Below are positions 34,130 to 42,849 of a stretch of DNA of 64,000 nt, piece after piece. Both the position numbers and the translations under genes were made by a program. Positions within the stretch are counted from its first letter, which is position 1. Each line of letters opens with the position of its first letter. The stretch lies in assembly GCF_020164555.1 (NCBI RefSeq), contig NZ_JAIQZB010000010.1, forward strand, positions 62,001 through 126,000, written 5' to 3'. The notes beneath the pieces are model-generated. The model made no database searches. It saw only the letters and a program-made list of their open reading frames with translations, and had not been told where the DNA came from. Source of the DNA: Salegentibacter lacus. Its GTDB lineage: Bacteria; Bacteroidota; Bacteroidia; Flavobacteriales; Flavobacteriaceae.

Positions 34130-34147
34130 GAAACCGTAAACGGTTTC
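34130..34147 (+). other. Hairpin between the HU gene and the small basic gene
   Basis: GAAACCGT / ACGGTTTC, an 8-bp perfect stem with a 2-base loop and no T-tract. It may be a processing site or stabiliser that separates the expression of the two genes. Confidence 0.4.
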
Positions 34148-34182
34148 TGTAGAAAATAATTTATTAATTAAAAAGGAACACT

Positions 34183-34272
34183 ATGCCAAGTGGTAAAAAA
34201 AGAAAAAGACATAAGGTAGCTACGCACAAGCGTAAAAAAAGAAACAGAGCTAACCGCCACAAGAAAAAGTAG
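34183..34272 (+). CDS. Tiny very basic protein, probable ribosome-associated (AURKAIP1/mS38-like)
   Basis: 29 codons, too short for most gene finders. The peptide begins MPSGKKRKRHKV, continues with ATHKRKKRNRANRHKKK and consists almost wholly of Lys, Arg and His. The K-R-x-H-K-x-x-x-H-K-R-K-K-R pattern resembles the AURKAIP1/COX24 C-terminal domain of mitochondrial mS38 and actinobacterial bS22. Such proteins sit in rRNA. An AAAGGA sequence 7 bases before the ATG looks like a Shine-Dalgarno site, rare in this phylum. A terminator overlaps the stop codon. The family link is by eye. Confidence 0.8.
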   Translation: MPSGKKRKRHKVATHKRKKRNRANRHKKK

Positions 34273-34291
34273 TTTTCATACTACTTTTTTT
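34264..34291 (+). terminator. Terminator after the small basic gene
   Basis: AAAGTAGT / ACTACTTT with a 6-base loop, followed by a T-tract; the left arm overlaps the stop codon. Confidence 0.8.
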
Positions 34292-34313
34292 ATTTAAAAC
34301 GTTCATTGAAATT

Positions 34314-34406
34314 GAAACCCTGCATATTACTTAAAAATTTAGGGTTTCTTCAGGATTAAAAAACCTGTGATAAAATAATGTTTAATCCATCCCGATACAA
34401 TCGGGA
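34314..34406 (+). promoter_or_regulatory. Structured 5' leader of the RNase E/G gene
   Basis: Two inverted repeats precede the GTG start: GAAACCCT / AGGGTTTC (34314-34348, 8 bp) and TCCCGAT / ATCGGGA (34390-34406, 7 bp, 3-base loop). The second also resembles common intergenic CCCGAT-type hairpins. A role in control of the nuclease is a guess. Confidence 0.35.
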
Positions 34407-34421
34407 CAAAAATCTAATAGA

Positions 34422-35960
34422 GTGGACAAAGAATTAATTATCCGGTCCGGAACCTCTGCTGTAGATTTTGCCTTACAAAAAGATGGAAAACTTATTGAAC
34501 TCAACAAGGAAGAAGACAGCAACAAATTTAATGTTGGTGATATTTTTATTGCTAAAATTAGAAAAGCTGTACCCGGGTTAAATGCCGCATTTGTTAATGT
34601 TGGCTACGAGAAAGATGGTTTTTTACACTATCACGATCTCGGCCCCCAGGTTTCTTCAATGCTTAAGTTCATAAAACGTGTAAGCACAGGTAAACAAAAA
34701 GATTATTCCTTAAAGAATTTTACATTCGAAAAGGATATTGACAAAGACGGAGTTATTACAGATGTCTTAAAGTCAAATCAGTCGCTATTGGTTCAGGTTG
34801 TAAAAGAACCTATTTCTACCAAAGGCCCGAGAATAAGCTCAGAGCTTTCTATCGCGGGTCGTTATATCGTACTGGTCCCTTTTTCTAATCGAATTTCAGT
34901 TTCACAAAAAATTGAAAGCAAAGAAGAAAAAGACCGGTTAAAAAGATTGGTAAAAAGCATTAAACCCAAAGGTTTTGGGATTATTGTAAGAACTGTAGCC
35001 GAAGGCAAAAAAGTAGCAGAACTGGATAGAGATCTTCAAAATTTGATGGATCGCTGGACAGGAATGTGTAAAAAGATGTATAAGCCACATCATCCCTCTA
35101 AAGTACTTGGAGAATTAAACAGGGCATCGTCCCTGTTAAGAGACATTTTTAATGACTCTTTTACTTCTATTACTGTAGACGACGAGACGCTTTATACACA
35201 AATTAAAGACTATGTGGGCGAAATCGCCCCGAGTAAAGAATCGATTGTTAAGTTATATCAATCTAATGTTCCAATTTTTGAAAAATACGGTATCGAAAGA
35301 CAAATAAAAACTTCATTTGGGCGCACCGTCTCTATGAGCAAAGGCGCCTACCTGGTAATAGAACACACAGAAGCTATGCACGTTATAGACGTGAATAGTG
35401 GTAACCGTTCTAACAAATCCAGAAACCAGGAAGATACTGCATTAGAGGTGAATATGATTAGCGCCACAGAAATAGCCCGGCAATTAAGATTGCGTGATAT
35501 GGGCGGCATAATTGTAGTAGACTTCATAGACATGGGTAAAGCCGAAAACCGGAAAACCCTGTTTGATCACCTTAGAAACGAAATGAGTGACGACCGTGCA
35601 AAACATAAGATTTTGCCGCCGAGTAAATTCGGATTGATACAAATTACAAGACAACGCGTAAGGCCGGAAATGAATATTAAAACCCGTGAGGATAACCCTA
35701 ACGGAACTGGTGAAATTGAAGCACCAATACTTTTAATAAACAAAATGAAAACCGACCTGGAAAAGCTCATTAAGAAAGATCACAAAAAGATCACCCTGAG
35801 CGCGCACCCATTTATTGCAGCCTTTTTAACTAAGGGCTTTCCATCTCCCCGCTCCCAATGGTTTTTAGACCATAAGCGCTGGGTTAAAATTTTACCAAGA
35901 GACGCTTACACGTACATGGAATATCATTTTCACGATAAAGAGGGAAATGAGATCCTTTAA
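34422..35960 (+). CDS. rng: Ribonuclease E/G family endoribonuclease
   Basis: 512 residues, RNase G-like length. An S1 RNA-binding domain (~37-130, with FNVGDIFIAKIRKAVPGLNA) is followed by the 5'-sensor and DNase I-like catalytic domain with metal-binding Asp residues in HVIDVNSGNRS (~300) and GGIIVVDFIDM (~340). It processes rRNA and degrades mRNA. The zinc-link Cys pair of classical RNase E is not evident. The start is GTG at 34422, giving the family N-terminus MDKELIIRSG. No RNase E-type C-terminal scaffold is present. Confidence 0.95.
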   Translation: MDKELIIRSGTSAVDFALQKDGKLIELNKEEDSNKFNVGDIFIAKIRKAVPGLNAAFVNVGYEKDGFLHYHDLGPQVSSMLKFIKRVSTGKQKDYSLKNFTFEKDIDKDGVITDVLKSNQSLLVQVVKEPISTKGPRISSELSIAGRYIVLVPFSNRISVSQKIESKEEKDRLKRLVKSIKPKGFGIIVRTVAEGKKVAELDRDLQNLMDRWTGMCKKMYKPHHPSKVLGELNRASSLLRDIFNDSFTSITVDDETLYTQIKDYVGEIAPSKESIVKLYQSNVPIFEKYGIERQIKTSFGRTVSMSKGAYLVIEHTEAMHVIDVNSGNRSNKSRNQEDTALEVNMISATEIARQLRLRDMGGIIVVDFIDMGKAENRKTLFDHLRNEMSDDRAKHKILPPSKFGLIQITRQRVRPEMNIKTREDNPNGTGEIEAPILLINKMKTDLEKLIKKDHKKITLSAHPFIAAFLTKGFPSPRSQWFLDHKRWVKILPRDAYTYMEYHFHDKEGNEIL

Positions 35961-35963
35961 AAC

Positions 35964-35997
35964 AAACGCCTTTCGTTATTTCGGAAGGCGTTTTTTT
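35964..35997 (+). terminator. Terminator of the RNase E/G gene
   Basis: AAACGCCTTTCG / CGGAAGGCGTTT stem with a T-tract of seven, directly after the stop. Confidence 0.9.
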
Positions 35998-36089
35998 ATG
36001 ATATATCCTGAAATTCCTTCTTGCTTTCCCGCCTGTTAATTTCTACTTTTAATACTATTTTTGAATCCTGAAATCTTCAATTTTAAATC

Positions 36090-36566
36090 TTGAAAGAACC
36101 CCAGAAATCTTATTCGGTTAAAGAAGCTACCGTCAAACTGATGCAGTTCTGCGCATACCGCGACCGTTCTCATAAAGAGGTAGAAGAAAAATTAAGGGAA
36201 ATGAATATGATCCCTGCTGCCCAGGAACAGATTATTATGGAATTAATGCAGGAAAATTTTTTAAATGAAGAACGCTTTGCACGAAGTTTTGTTCGGGGGA
36301 AATTCAGAATAAAAAAATGGGGAAAAATAAAGATCGAGCAGGAATTGAAATTCAGGGAAATTTCTGCCCCAATAATTAAAATAGCCCTTACCGAAATTGA
36401 TCAGCAAAAATATATCGCCACCCTATACGAACTAGCCGAAAAGAGACTCAGACTCCTCAAAGAACCCAATAAATTTAAAAAGAAACGCAAATTAGCCGAT
36501 TTCCTGCTTCGCAAGGGCTATGAAAGTAGTTTTGTGTATGAAACAACAAACGAGCTGTTAGAATAA
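36090..36566 (+). CDS. recX: Regulatory protein RecX
   Basis: 158 residues if TTG at 36090 is the start; the next ATG is 17 codons in and would cut the first helix. RecX binds and modulates RecA filaments. The three tandem helical repeats are visible: LMQFCAYRDRSHKEVEEKLR, LMQENFLNEERFARSFVRGK with FRIKKWGKIKIEQELK, and LAEKRLRLLKEPNKFKKKRK with DFLLRKGYESSFVYE. It is not next to recA here. A REP-like remnant follows at 36601. Confidence 0.9.
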   Translation: MKEPQKSYSVKEATVKLMQFCAYRDRSHKEVEEKLREMNMIPAAQEQIIMELMQENFLNEERFARSFVRGKFRIKKWGKIKIEQELKFREISAPIIKIALTEIDQQKYIATLYELAEKRLRLLKEPNKFKKKRKLADFLLRKGYESSFVYETTNELLE

Positions 36567-36600
36567 CCCTGGTAGATTATTCGAATGCGTTGAGAGAGAT

Positions 36601-36642
36601 GCCATCGCGAGAGAAGGAACTAAGCGTGGCGATCTATGGTTT
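36601..36642. repeat. Degenerate REP-like element
   Basis: CATCGCGAGAGAAGGAAC followed by AAGCGTGGCGATCT resembles the CGTCATTGCGAG...GCGGCAATCT repeats at 20132 and 42850, but it is shorter and lacks a good inverted partner. It lies between recX and the cupin genes. Confidence 0.45.
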
Positions 36643-36725
36643 TAAATAAATTGATTGGATTACTAAGAAAAGATTTCCAAGTCGGATAGTGCCTTATCAA
36701 TGAGTAAAGTATATAATTTTTAAGG

Positions 36726-37607
36726 CTAAATTTTATTCTTTCTATGCGTTCTTTTAATAGCCTCTTCATTCTTATAATCTATCCACTTCTGCCCTTTCAA
36801 TTTCCGCATATAATTATCAAAATTACGCATCACCACCAGGTTATAAACGGCTTTAGAAAAATTGGTAAGTGTTCTTGGGGTAGCCCTTAAACTCATAGAA
36901 AAACCAGGTGTTAAATATGTCATTTGATGCCAATAACCTTCAGGCATATATAGAGCTTCGCCGTGATTTAATTCAGTAACATATCCTTTTGCTTTTCTTA
37001 GTACGGGAAATTTCTTAAAATCAGGATTATTAAAATCAATATCCTCCCTTGAAATTAACGCGTGTGGAACTTTATAGAGATATTTAGTTTGAGAAGGCGG
37101 ATAAATTATACATTGCTTTTTTCCGTGGAAATGAAAATGAAGAATATTCGCAAAATCAATATCGTAGTGCATAAATACTTTAGAATTCTCTCCTCCAAAA
37201 AATAAAGTTGGCAGCTGCTTGAGAAAGCGAATTCCAAGATCTGGAAACTTAAAATCTTTTTGCAAAGCAGGCACCTCTTTCAACAAATGATAAAGAAAAA
37301 TTCGGTAATTAGTAGGTTTCGATTTTAGCAGATCTATATAATCTGCCATCTTCATTTCGGTATGGGGCTCGTTAAATTTCTGTTTTGAATTTATTGGGCG
37401 ATCGTCATAAAGCGGCACCACTTTTTCCCCCGCCACTTCTTTAATATAATCTAAATTCCATCTTTGTTTAGCCGGCCAGTCGTCTGTCAAATTCTCTATT
37501 ACCACAGGTTTTTGCGGCCTAACATAATTTTCTAAAAATTCTTTCTTAGAAATATTCTTGAGCCTTTGTATAGGTTCTAAATGCAAGCTTTCTTCGTTCT
37601 TCATCAT
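36726..37607 (-). CDS. Cupin-like (cupin_8/JmjC-type) dioxygenase, second of tandem pair
   Basis: 293 residues. The cupin_8 barrel has an HxD metal motif in KVFMHYDIDFANILHFHFHG and a distal His in GEALYMPEGYWHQM, the Fe(II)/2-oxoglutarate hydroxylase pattern. The N-terminal segment KNISKKEFLENYVRPQKPVV and the C-terminal helix NFDNYMRKLKGQKWIDYKNE are shared with its neighbour at 37604, so the two are tandem paralogues. Substrates of such proteins are proteins or small molecules; none can be named. It overlaps the upstream copy by 4 bases. Confidence 0.88.
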   Translation of the reverse strand: MMKNEESLHLEPIQRLKNISKKEFLENYVRPQKPVVIENLTDDWPAKQRWNLDYIKEVAGEKVVPLYDDRPINSKQKFNEPHTEMKMADYIDLLKSKPTNYRIFLYHLLKEVPALQKDFKFPDLGIRFLKQLPTLFFGGENSKVFMHYDIDFANILHFHFHGKKQCIIYPPSQTKYLYKVPHALISREDIDFNNPDFKKFPVLRKAKGYVTELNHGEALYMPEGYWHQMTYLTPGFSMSLRATPRTLTNFSKAVYNLVVMRNFDNYMRKLKGQKWIDYKNEEAIKRTHRKNKI

Positions 37608-38473
37608 TCAATTCCGGCACTTCTGTGCGTGTTTTCAATCGCTTTTCTATTCTTGTAATCTATCCAATCCTGACCTTTAATCTTACGCATTAAATTGTCA
37701 TAATTGCGAGTTATAATCAAATTCTTAAGCACTTCGGCAATGCGTCCCGGTTTTTGAGGCAAAGACCTTAGTGTCATTGATAAACTGGCCGTTTCATATT
37801 TTATAAAATGCCACCATTTACTGGGAATATAAAGTGCTTCCCCGTGTTTTAACCGGGCCTCGAAGCCTTGTGCTTGGGCCAGCGCCGGATACTTTTCAAA
37901 ATCTGGAGCGTCCATATTTATAATTTCCATACTAACTATGGAATGCGGCACATGATACAAAAATTTAGTTTCCGAAGGAGGATAAAGGATTACTCTTTTT
38001 TCCCCAACAAAATTAAAATGGAAATTATTGGCGAGATCCATATCATAATGCATTACAACACTACTCCCCTCACCACCTACAAACAAAACAGGCAACTTTT
38101 TAAAGAATTTTACACCAAGGTCGGGATATTGAAAATCATCAATTAATTCAGGGCAGTTCTGCAGCAGGTTAAAGAAAAACATCCTAAGATCTGTAGGGCC
38201 TTTTTCGAGGATATCTATGTACTCCCGCATAGGAATTTTCTTTGCGGGACCGTGGGAACTTTGCCTGCCTTTTGCCGGTTTCCCATCATAAAGCGGCACT
38301 ACAACCTCCCCTACTTTTTCCTTGAAATAATCGAAATCCCATTTTTCAGTCGCCGGCCAGTCGGCAGAAAGTTCTTCAAAAACAACCGGTTTTTCGGGAA
38401 TAAAATAGTCTTTCAAAAAATCTTCTTTTGAAAGGGATTTAACCCGCGGAATGTCTTGCAGATTCAGTTTCAA
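37604..38473 (-). CDS. Cupin-like (cupin_8/JmjC-type) dioxygenase, first of tandem pair
   Basis: 289 residues, similar throughout to the following gene (IPRVKSLSKEDFLKDYFIPE, NYDNLMRKIKGQDWIDYKNR). The HxD motif is in VVMHYDMDLANNFHFNFVGE and the distal His in GEALYIPSKWWHFI, so the iron site appears intact. The start is TTG at 38473, 12 bases after the bioB stop, which places both cupin genes in the biotin transcript. Function unknown; the pairing of two paralogues may mean two related substrates or a heterodimer. Confidence 0.88.
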   Translation of the reverse strand: MKLNLQDIPRVKSLSKEDFLKDYFIPEKPVVFEELSADWPATEKWDFDYFKEKVGEVVVPLYDGKPAKGRQSSHGPAKKIPMREYIDILEKGPTDLRMFFFNLLQNCPELIDDFQYPDLGVKFFKKLPVLFVGGEGSSVVMHYDMDLANNFHFNFVGEKRVILYPPSETKFLYHVPHSIVSMEIINMDAPDFEKYPALAQAQGFEARLKHGEALYIPSKWWHFIKYETASLSMTLRSLPQKPGRIAEVLKNLIITRNYDNLMRKIKGQDWIDYKNRKAIENTHRSAGIE

Positions 38474-38485
38474 TATTTTGAATTA

Positions 38486-39577
38486 TTATGCCTTGGCTTT
38501 CCGTTTTTGTTGCGCTTCCAAATTACGCTCAATCTTATGCCCGGGTCTGGACCATTTTGGTTTTTCACCCAAATTCTGATATTTAGATTCTTCAGCTGAA
38601 ACACTTTCAGGTTGCTCTTTTTTCTCAAAAGCTTTCTGAGGGTTCAAGCCTAAAGATTTAAACAATTCCATATCCTCGCTTACATCGGGATTTGGTGTAG
38701 TAAGCAATTTATCTCCGGCAAAAATTGAATTTGCTCCGGCAAAGAAGCACATCGCCTGTCCTTCCCTGCTCATATTTGTTCTTCCGGCAGAAAGCCTTAC
38801 CTGGGTTTCAGGCATCACAATTCTGGCGGTTGCTACCATTCTTACCATTTCCCAAATAGAAACCGGCTCCTGCTCTTCCATTGGCGTTCCTTCGACAGGA
38901 ACTAAAGCGTTAATTGGCACAGATTCCGGCTGCGGACTTAAAGTAGACAAAGCAACTAACATTCCCGCACGGTCGTCTGCACTTTCGCCCATTCCTATAA
39001 TTCCACCACTGCAAACCGTTACATTGGTTTTTCTAACGTTCCCAATAGTATCTAATCTATCCTGGTAACCACGGGTAGAAATTACTTCTTTATAATATTC
39101 TTCTGAAGAATCTAAATTATGGTTATAAGCATACAAACCGGCTTCAGCAAGTCGCTGCGCCTGGTTTTCGGTAATCATTCCCAGGGTGCAACAAACTTCC
39201 ATATCAAGTTTATTAATGGTTCTTACCATTTCCAAAACCGAATCGAATTCTTCCCCATCCTTTACATTTCTCCAGGCCGCACCCATACAAACACGTGAAC
39301 TTCCCGATGCTTTTGCACGCAAAGCCTGGGCTTTCACCTGATTTACACTCATAAGATCGTTGCCTTCAACGTTGGTGTGATATCTCGCTGCCTGTGGGCA
39401 ATACCCACAATCTTCCGGGCAGCCGCCGGTTTTTATAGAAAGTAAAGTTGAAACCTGTACTGTGTTGGGATCGTGATGTTCCCGGTGTATGGTGGCTGCC
39501 TCATAAAGCAGCTCCATTAAAGGTTTATTATATATTTCGAGGATTTCTTCTTTTGTCCAGTTATGTCTTGTAGCCAT
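38486..39577 (-). CDS. bioB: Biotin synthase
   Basis: 363 residues. Radical SAM enzyme that inserts sulfur into dethiobiotin. The radical-SAM cysteines C-x3-C-x2-C are in GGCPEDCGYCPQA (Cys53, 57, 60). Further ligands of the 2Fe-2S cluster are in CMGAAWRNVKDG and VCCTLGMI, and the C-terminal Arg in QVRLSAGRTNMS. A Lys/Arg-rich tail follows. Last biosynthetic step of the cluster; located between the ketoacyl synthase and the cupin genes. Confidence 0.98.
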   Translation of the reverse strand: MATRHNWTKEEILEIYNKPLMELLYEAATIHREHHDPNTVQVSTLLSIKTGGCPEDCGYCPQAARYHTNVEGNDLMSVNQVKAQALRAKASGSSRVCMGAAWRNVKDGEEFDSVLEMVRTINKLDMEVCCTLGMITENQAQRLAEAGLYAYNHNLDSSEEYYKEVISTRGYQDRLDTIGNVRKTNVTVCSGGIIGMGESADDRAGMLVALSTLSPQPESVPINALVPVEGTPMEEQEPVSIWEMVRMVATARIVMPETQVRLSAGRTNMSREGQAMCFFAGANSIFAGDKLLTTPNPDVSEDMELFKSLGLNPQKAFEKKEQPESVSAEESKYQNLGEKPKWSRPGHKIERNLEAQQKRKAKA

Positions 39578-39651
39578 AAAAATAGATTTGAATTCAAAAA
39601 TAAATAAAACTGGGCTTTAATAGGCCCTCAGCGAAGAAAGTTTTCAAAGCT

Positions 39652-40809
39652 TTATTTCTTGCTTACTAAAATTGAGACCGCGTTGCCGCCAAAACCCACG
39701 GCATTCACTAAAATATTCTCCAGTCTGGCCGGAGCTTCACTAATCTCTGAAAAAGGAACTTCTATAAATTCCTGATGCTGCAGCATCAACACAGCCAGCT
39801 CCAGATTTAGAATTCCCGAAGCAGCAAAAGTATGTCCGAGTTTCCATTTATTGCTCGTCATTGCCGGAGTATTTTCACCAAAAACAGCTTTTATGGCGTT
39901 AACTTCTGAAAGGTCACCCTTTAAGGTGCCCGGTGCGTGCATCACCACCGCGTCAATTTCTGAAAGTTCTTTTTCTCCAATGGCCATTTTCATCGCTTTC
40001 TGCAGTGATTCACCTTTTTCCGAAATTGAAACGCTGTGTTTTAAAGTTTCAGTAGCATAACCAATTCCGGTAATTTTTGCGATCGTTTTTTCTGAATTTT
40101 TATCCTGAAGTGCCAAAATCCCTGCAGCTTCCCCTAAAACCATAGAATTTCGCGTTTTTTCCATATCCAATGCTCGGCAAGGAAAATCAAGATCTTCAGA
40201 AGCATAAATTTTCATCGCTTTCATTTGTGCGATGGTAAAAGGCGTAAGTGCAGCTTCGCTCCCACCGGCAAGGAATTTATCGGTAAAACCAGCCTGCATC
40301 CATGCAATGGAGTTTACTACAGAATGTAACCCGGTAGAGCAGGTTACACTGTGAGAAAATTCAGGTCCTTCGTTTTGAAGATCTTGTGAAACCCAGGAAG
40401 AAATATTTCCCAAAGTGGTTGACGGGGAAGCCTGAGTTGCAGCTTTCCCGGTTTCTATAAATTCTTTATGATATTTCTCGAATAAGCCTGTAGCTCCACG
40501 CGAACTACCAATATTAACCCCGATATTTTTCTCGCTTTCCCAACCTGCAACTTTAATAGCTTTTCTTGCGGAAAAGGTGGCGAATAAAACCGAATCGTCT
40601 AATTTTTTGTAATTGGTATTTTCATTTCTAAGTGATTCAATTTCAGCTTTAAGATTTTCGGGTAAAAAAGCGGCAAAAGCTTCGGCCTTACCGAATAATT
40701 TTTTGGTAATAAAATGTTTCTGATTTTTATAATTGCTCCATATTTCTGCCGGGGACTGTCCCAGGGCAGAGACAGAACCAAATGAAGAAATAAATACCGG
40801 TGATTTCAA
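39652..40809 (-). CDS. Beta-ketoacyl-[ACP] synthase in the biotin cluster
   Basis: About 385 residues using the TTG at 40809, which gives MKSPVFISSFGSVSALG; an outer TTG at 40851 adds 14 residues, and no ATG lies near. The thiolase fold keeps the active Cys (SVTCSTGLHSVVN) and both His (VMHAPGTLKGD and KLGHTFAASG), so it should condense acyl-ACP with malonyl-ACP. Its place between SET/bioA and bioB, with no bioC, bioH or bioG in view, suggests a part in building the pimeloyl chain. It could equally be a housekeeping FabF-like enzyme carried along. Confidence 0.85.
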   Translation of the reverse strand: MKSPVFISSFGSVSALGQSPAEIWSNYKNQKHFITKKLFGKAEAFAAFLPENLKAEIESLRNENTNYKKLDDSVLFATFSARKAIKVAGWESEKNIGVNIGSSRGATGLFEKYHKEFIETGKAATQASPSTTLGNISSWVSQDLQNEGPEFSHSVTCSTGLHSVVNSIAWMQAGFTDKFLAGGSEAALTPFTIAQMKAMKIYASEDLDFPCRALDMEKTRNSMVLGEAAGILALQDKNSEKTIAKITGIGYATETLKHSVSISEKGESLQKAMKMAIGEKELSEIDAVVMHAPGTLKGDLSEVNAIKAVFGENTPAMTSNKWKLGHTFAASGILNLELAVLMLQHQEFIEVPFSEISEAPARLENILVNAVGFGGNAVSILVSKK

Positions 40810-40897
40810 AAGTGATAATTTTTTCAGCAAAAATACGGTCTGTTGTATCAATCACTAAATATTCAGCCTAAAAATATTGATTAAAATTGAACAGGAT

Positions 40898-41491
40898 TTA
40901 AGAACCTTCACGCTGATAATAAAGGTTCAAAATAGAATCCATTTCTTTTTCACCCAAAAGAATTTTTTGCAACTCTAACTGGATTCCTTCAGAAACAAGT
41001 TCTATAAGCGGCTGATAAACTTTTTCGAATTTCTGAATAGATTTCTGCAAAATCCCGTCCCATTCTTTGTGATAATTAACCAAATCGTCGGGATAAACCT
41101 TTGTCCTGGAAGTGTTTTCTTTGTAAGGTTCAAAAGTTTCATCAAGGTTCAAATATCCATAATCGTCAGTCAACTCTTCGCCAACTTTAATTTCCCTTAT
41201 TGCGATCTCAAATCCGTAGGCGGTAGAGAAGCAATTGGAATTAAAACTATGGTTTACATATTTCGCCAAATCCCAGCAAAGCACCAAATCGCCAAAACGA
41301 TTGCGAAAAGCATATTTTTCCAGCATCTGTAAACTTGTAGGATGAAGTCTTTCAATCTGGGAAGAATAGAAAACGTGATCTAAATCGTCCTGGACCCAGG
41401 TAATAGTACCTTCGGGGATATTTTTGGTAGCTACCACGCCGTAACCCACTTGTTCACTTATAAAGCGCAACTCGGTATCTGGATGCATCAT
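40898..41491 (-). CDS. SET domain protein-lysine methyltransferase
   Basis: 197 residues. The SET core shows VGYGVVATKNIPEGTITWVQ, the cofactor and knot motif DLAKYVNHSFNSNCFSTAYG (NHS) and GEELTDDYGYL with the conserved Tyr. SET enzymes use S-adenosylmethionine to methylate lysines on proteins. Bacterial members have few known targets. It sits 69 bases after bioA and about 90 before the ketoacyl synthase, all in the same direction. Confidence 0.9.
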   Translation of the reverse strand: MMHPDTELRFISEQVGYGVVATKNIPEGTITWVQDDLDHVFYSSQIERLHPTSLQMLEKYAFRNRFGDLVLCWDLAKYVNHSFNSNCFSTAYGFEIAIREIKVGEELTDDYGYLNLDETFEPYKENTSRTKVYPDDLVNYHKEWDGILQKSIQKFEKVYQPLIELVSEGIQLELQKILLGEKEMDSILNLYYQREGS

Positions 41492-41560
41492 AATCGTGAA
41501 ATTTTAATTCTAATGTAACCAATTAAAGCTTTGCTTTTAAGACACTTATGAATTTTATTA

Positions 41561-42826
41561 CTAAAATTTATCCATCAAATCTTCGATAACAGTATAGATT
41601 TTATCCAGTTCAGGTTGGGATATAGTAAAAGGAGCCAGAATATAAATGGTATTGCCAAGGGGTCTTAGAAATACGCCATTATCCATAAAATGCTTAAAAA
41701 GCTGGTTTCTAAGATTGCCGTAACGCTCCATTTTTACATTAAGATCAAAAGCATATATCACACCCAGCTGCCTACGATTGGTAACTTTTGGATGATTTTT
41801 TATTTTTTCGTCAAAAGCCTGGTGCGATTTAATTACCGATTTTATTTTCTGCTGAATTTCTTCGGAAACCAGTAATTCTATCCCGGCAATCGCTGCAACA
41901 CAAGCCGGAGGATTCGCAGAATAAGTATGCCCGTGAAACAGCCCTTTTGAAATATCTTCATCATAAAAAGCATCATATACTTTTTGCGAACAAGTGGTTA
42001 AACCCATAGGCAGCAAGCCGGCGGTCAGGGCTTTGGAAAGACACATCACATCGGGTTTGGTTTCCATATAATCTGAAGCAAAATATTTCCCGGTTTTCCC
42101 AAAACCGGTCATTACTTCATCGGCCACGCAAACAATGTCATGCTCTTTGCAAATTTTCAGGATTTCATTCAATCCAGCAGCATCGTGCATTTTCATTGCC
42201 GCAGCGCCCTGCACTAAGGGCTCATATATAAATCCTGCAATATTGTTTCCGGAAATTAGTTCTTTCAGTCCCGAAATAACATCTTTATTATTTTCTCCGA
42301 ACGGAACCGGGATTCGTAAAACCTCTATAAAATGTTCTTCAAAAGCACCGTTATAAACCGAGAGCCCGGAAACCGACATCGCGCCAAATGTATCTCCGTG
42401 AAAACCCTCTTCGAACGCCAGCATCACATTTCGATTGTTCCCCCTGTTATGGTGGTACTGCAAAGCCATTTTTATTCCGATCTCAGTAGCCGTGGAACCA
42501 TTATCATTGAAAAACAATTTTTGTTGATTCCCCGGTAAAATCTTTATCAATTCTTCTGAAAGTTTTACCGCGGGTTCGTGGGTAAATCCGCTAAAAACCA
42601 CCTGGTCCAGATTTTGCATTTGCGCAGCCACTTTCCCGGTAATATAGTCGTTGCAGTGACCATACATTGCAGTGTACCAGGAAGCGATACCGTCTATATA
42701 CTCACTGCCGTCTTCAGCGTAAAGAATACTTCCTTTTGCTTTTACAATGGGTAGAGCTTCAGGGGAAATCTTATGTTGGTTTAGCGGGTGCCAAAGGTGT
42801 TTTTGGTCGCGGGTGGTTAGGTTCAT
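41561..42826 (-). CDS. bioA: Adenosylmethionine-8-amino-7-oxononanoate aminotransferase
   Basis: 421 residues. Class III aminotransferase converting KAPA to DAPA with S-adenosylmethionine as amino donor. Markers: HLWHPLNQHKISPEALPIVK, ASWYTAMYGHCNDYI, CVADEVMTGFGKTGKYFASD, LSKALTAGLLPMG with the PLP lysine, and HGHTYSANPPACVAAIA. The C-terminus GNTIYILAPFTISQPELDKI is normal. Upstream, a REP-like element separates it from bioD. Confidence 0.97.
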   Translation of the reverse strand: MNLTTRDQKHLWHPLNQHKISPEALPIVKAKGSILYAEDGSEYIDGIASWYTAMYGHCNDYITGKVAAQMQNLDQVVFSGFTHEPAVKLSEELIKILPGNQQKLFFNDNGSTATEIGIKMALQYHHNRGNNRNVMLAFEEGFHGDTFGAMSVSGLSVYNGAFEEHFIEVLRIPVPFGENNKDVISGLKELISGNNIAGFIYEPLVQGAAAMKMHDAAGLNEILKICKEHDIVCVADEVMTGFGKTGKYFASDYMETKPDVMCLSKALTAGLLPMGLTTCSQKVYDAFYDEDISKGLFHGHTYSANPPACVAAIAGIELLVSEEIQQKIKSVIKSHQAFDEKIKNHPKVTNRRQLGVIYAFDLNVKMERYGNLRNQLFKHFMDNGVFLRPLGNTIYILAPFTISQPELDKIYTVIEDLMDKF

Positions 42827-42849
42827 TATTTTTATTATAAGGTGTTAAG

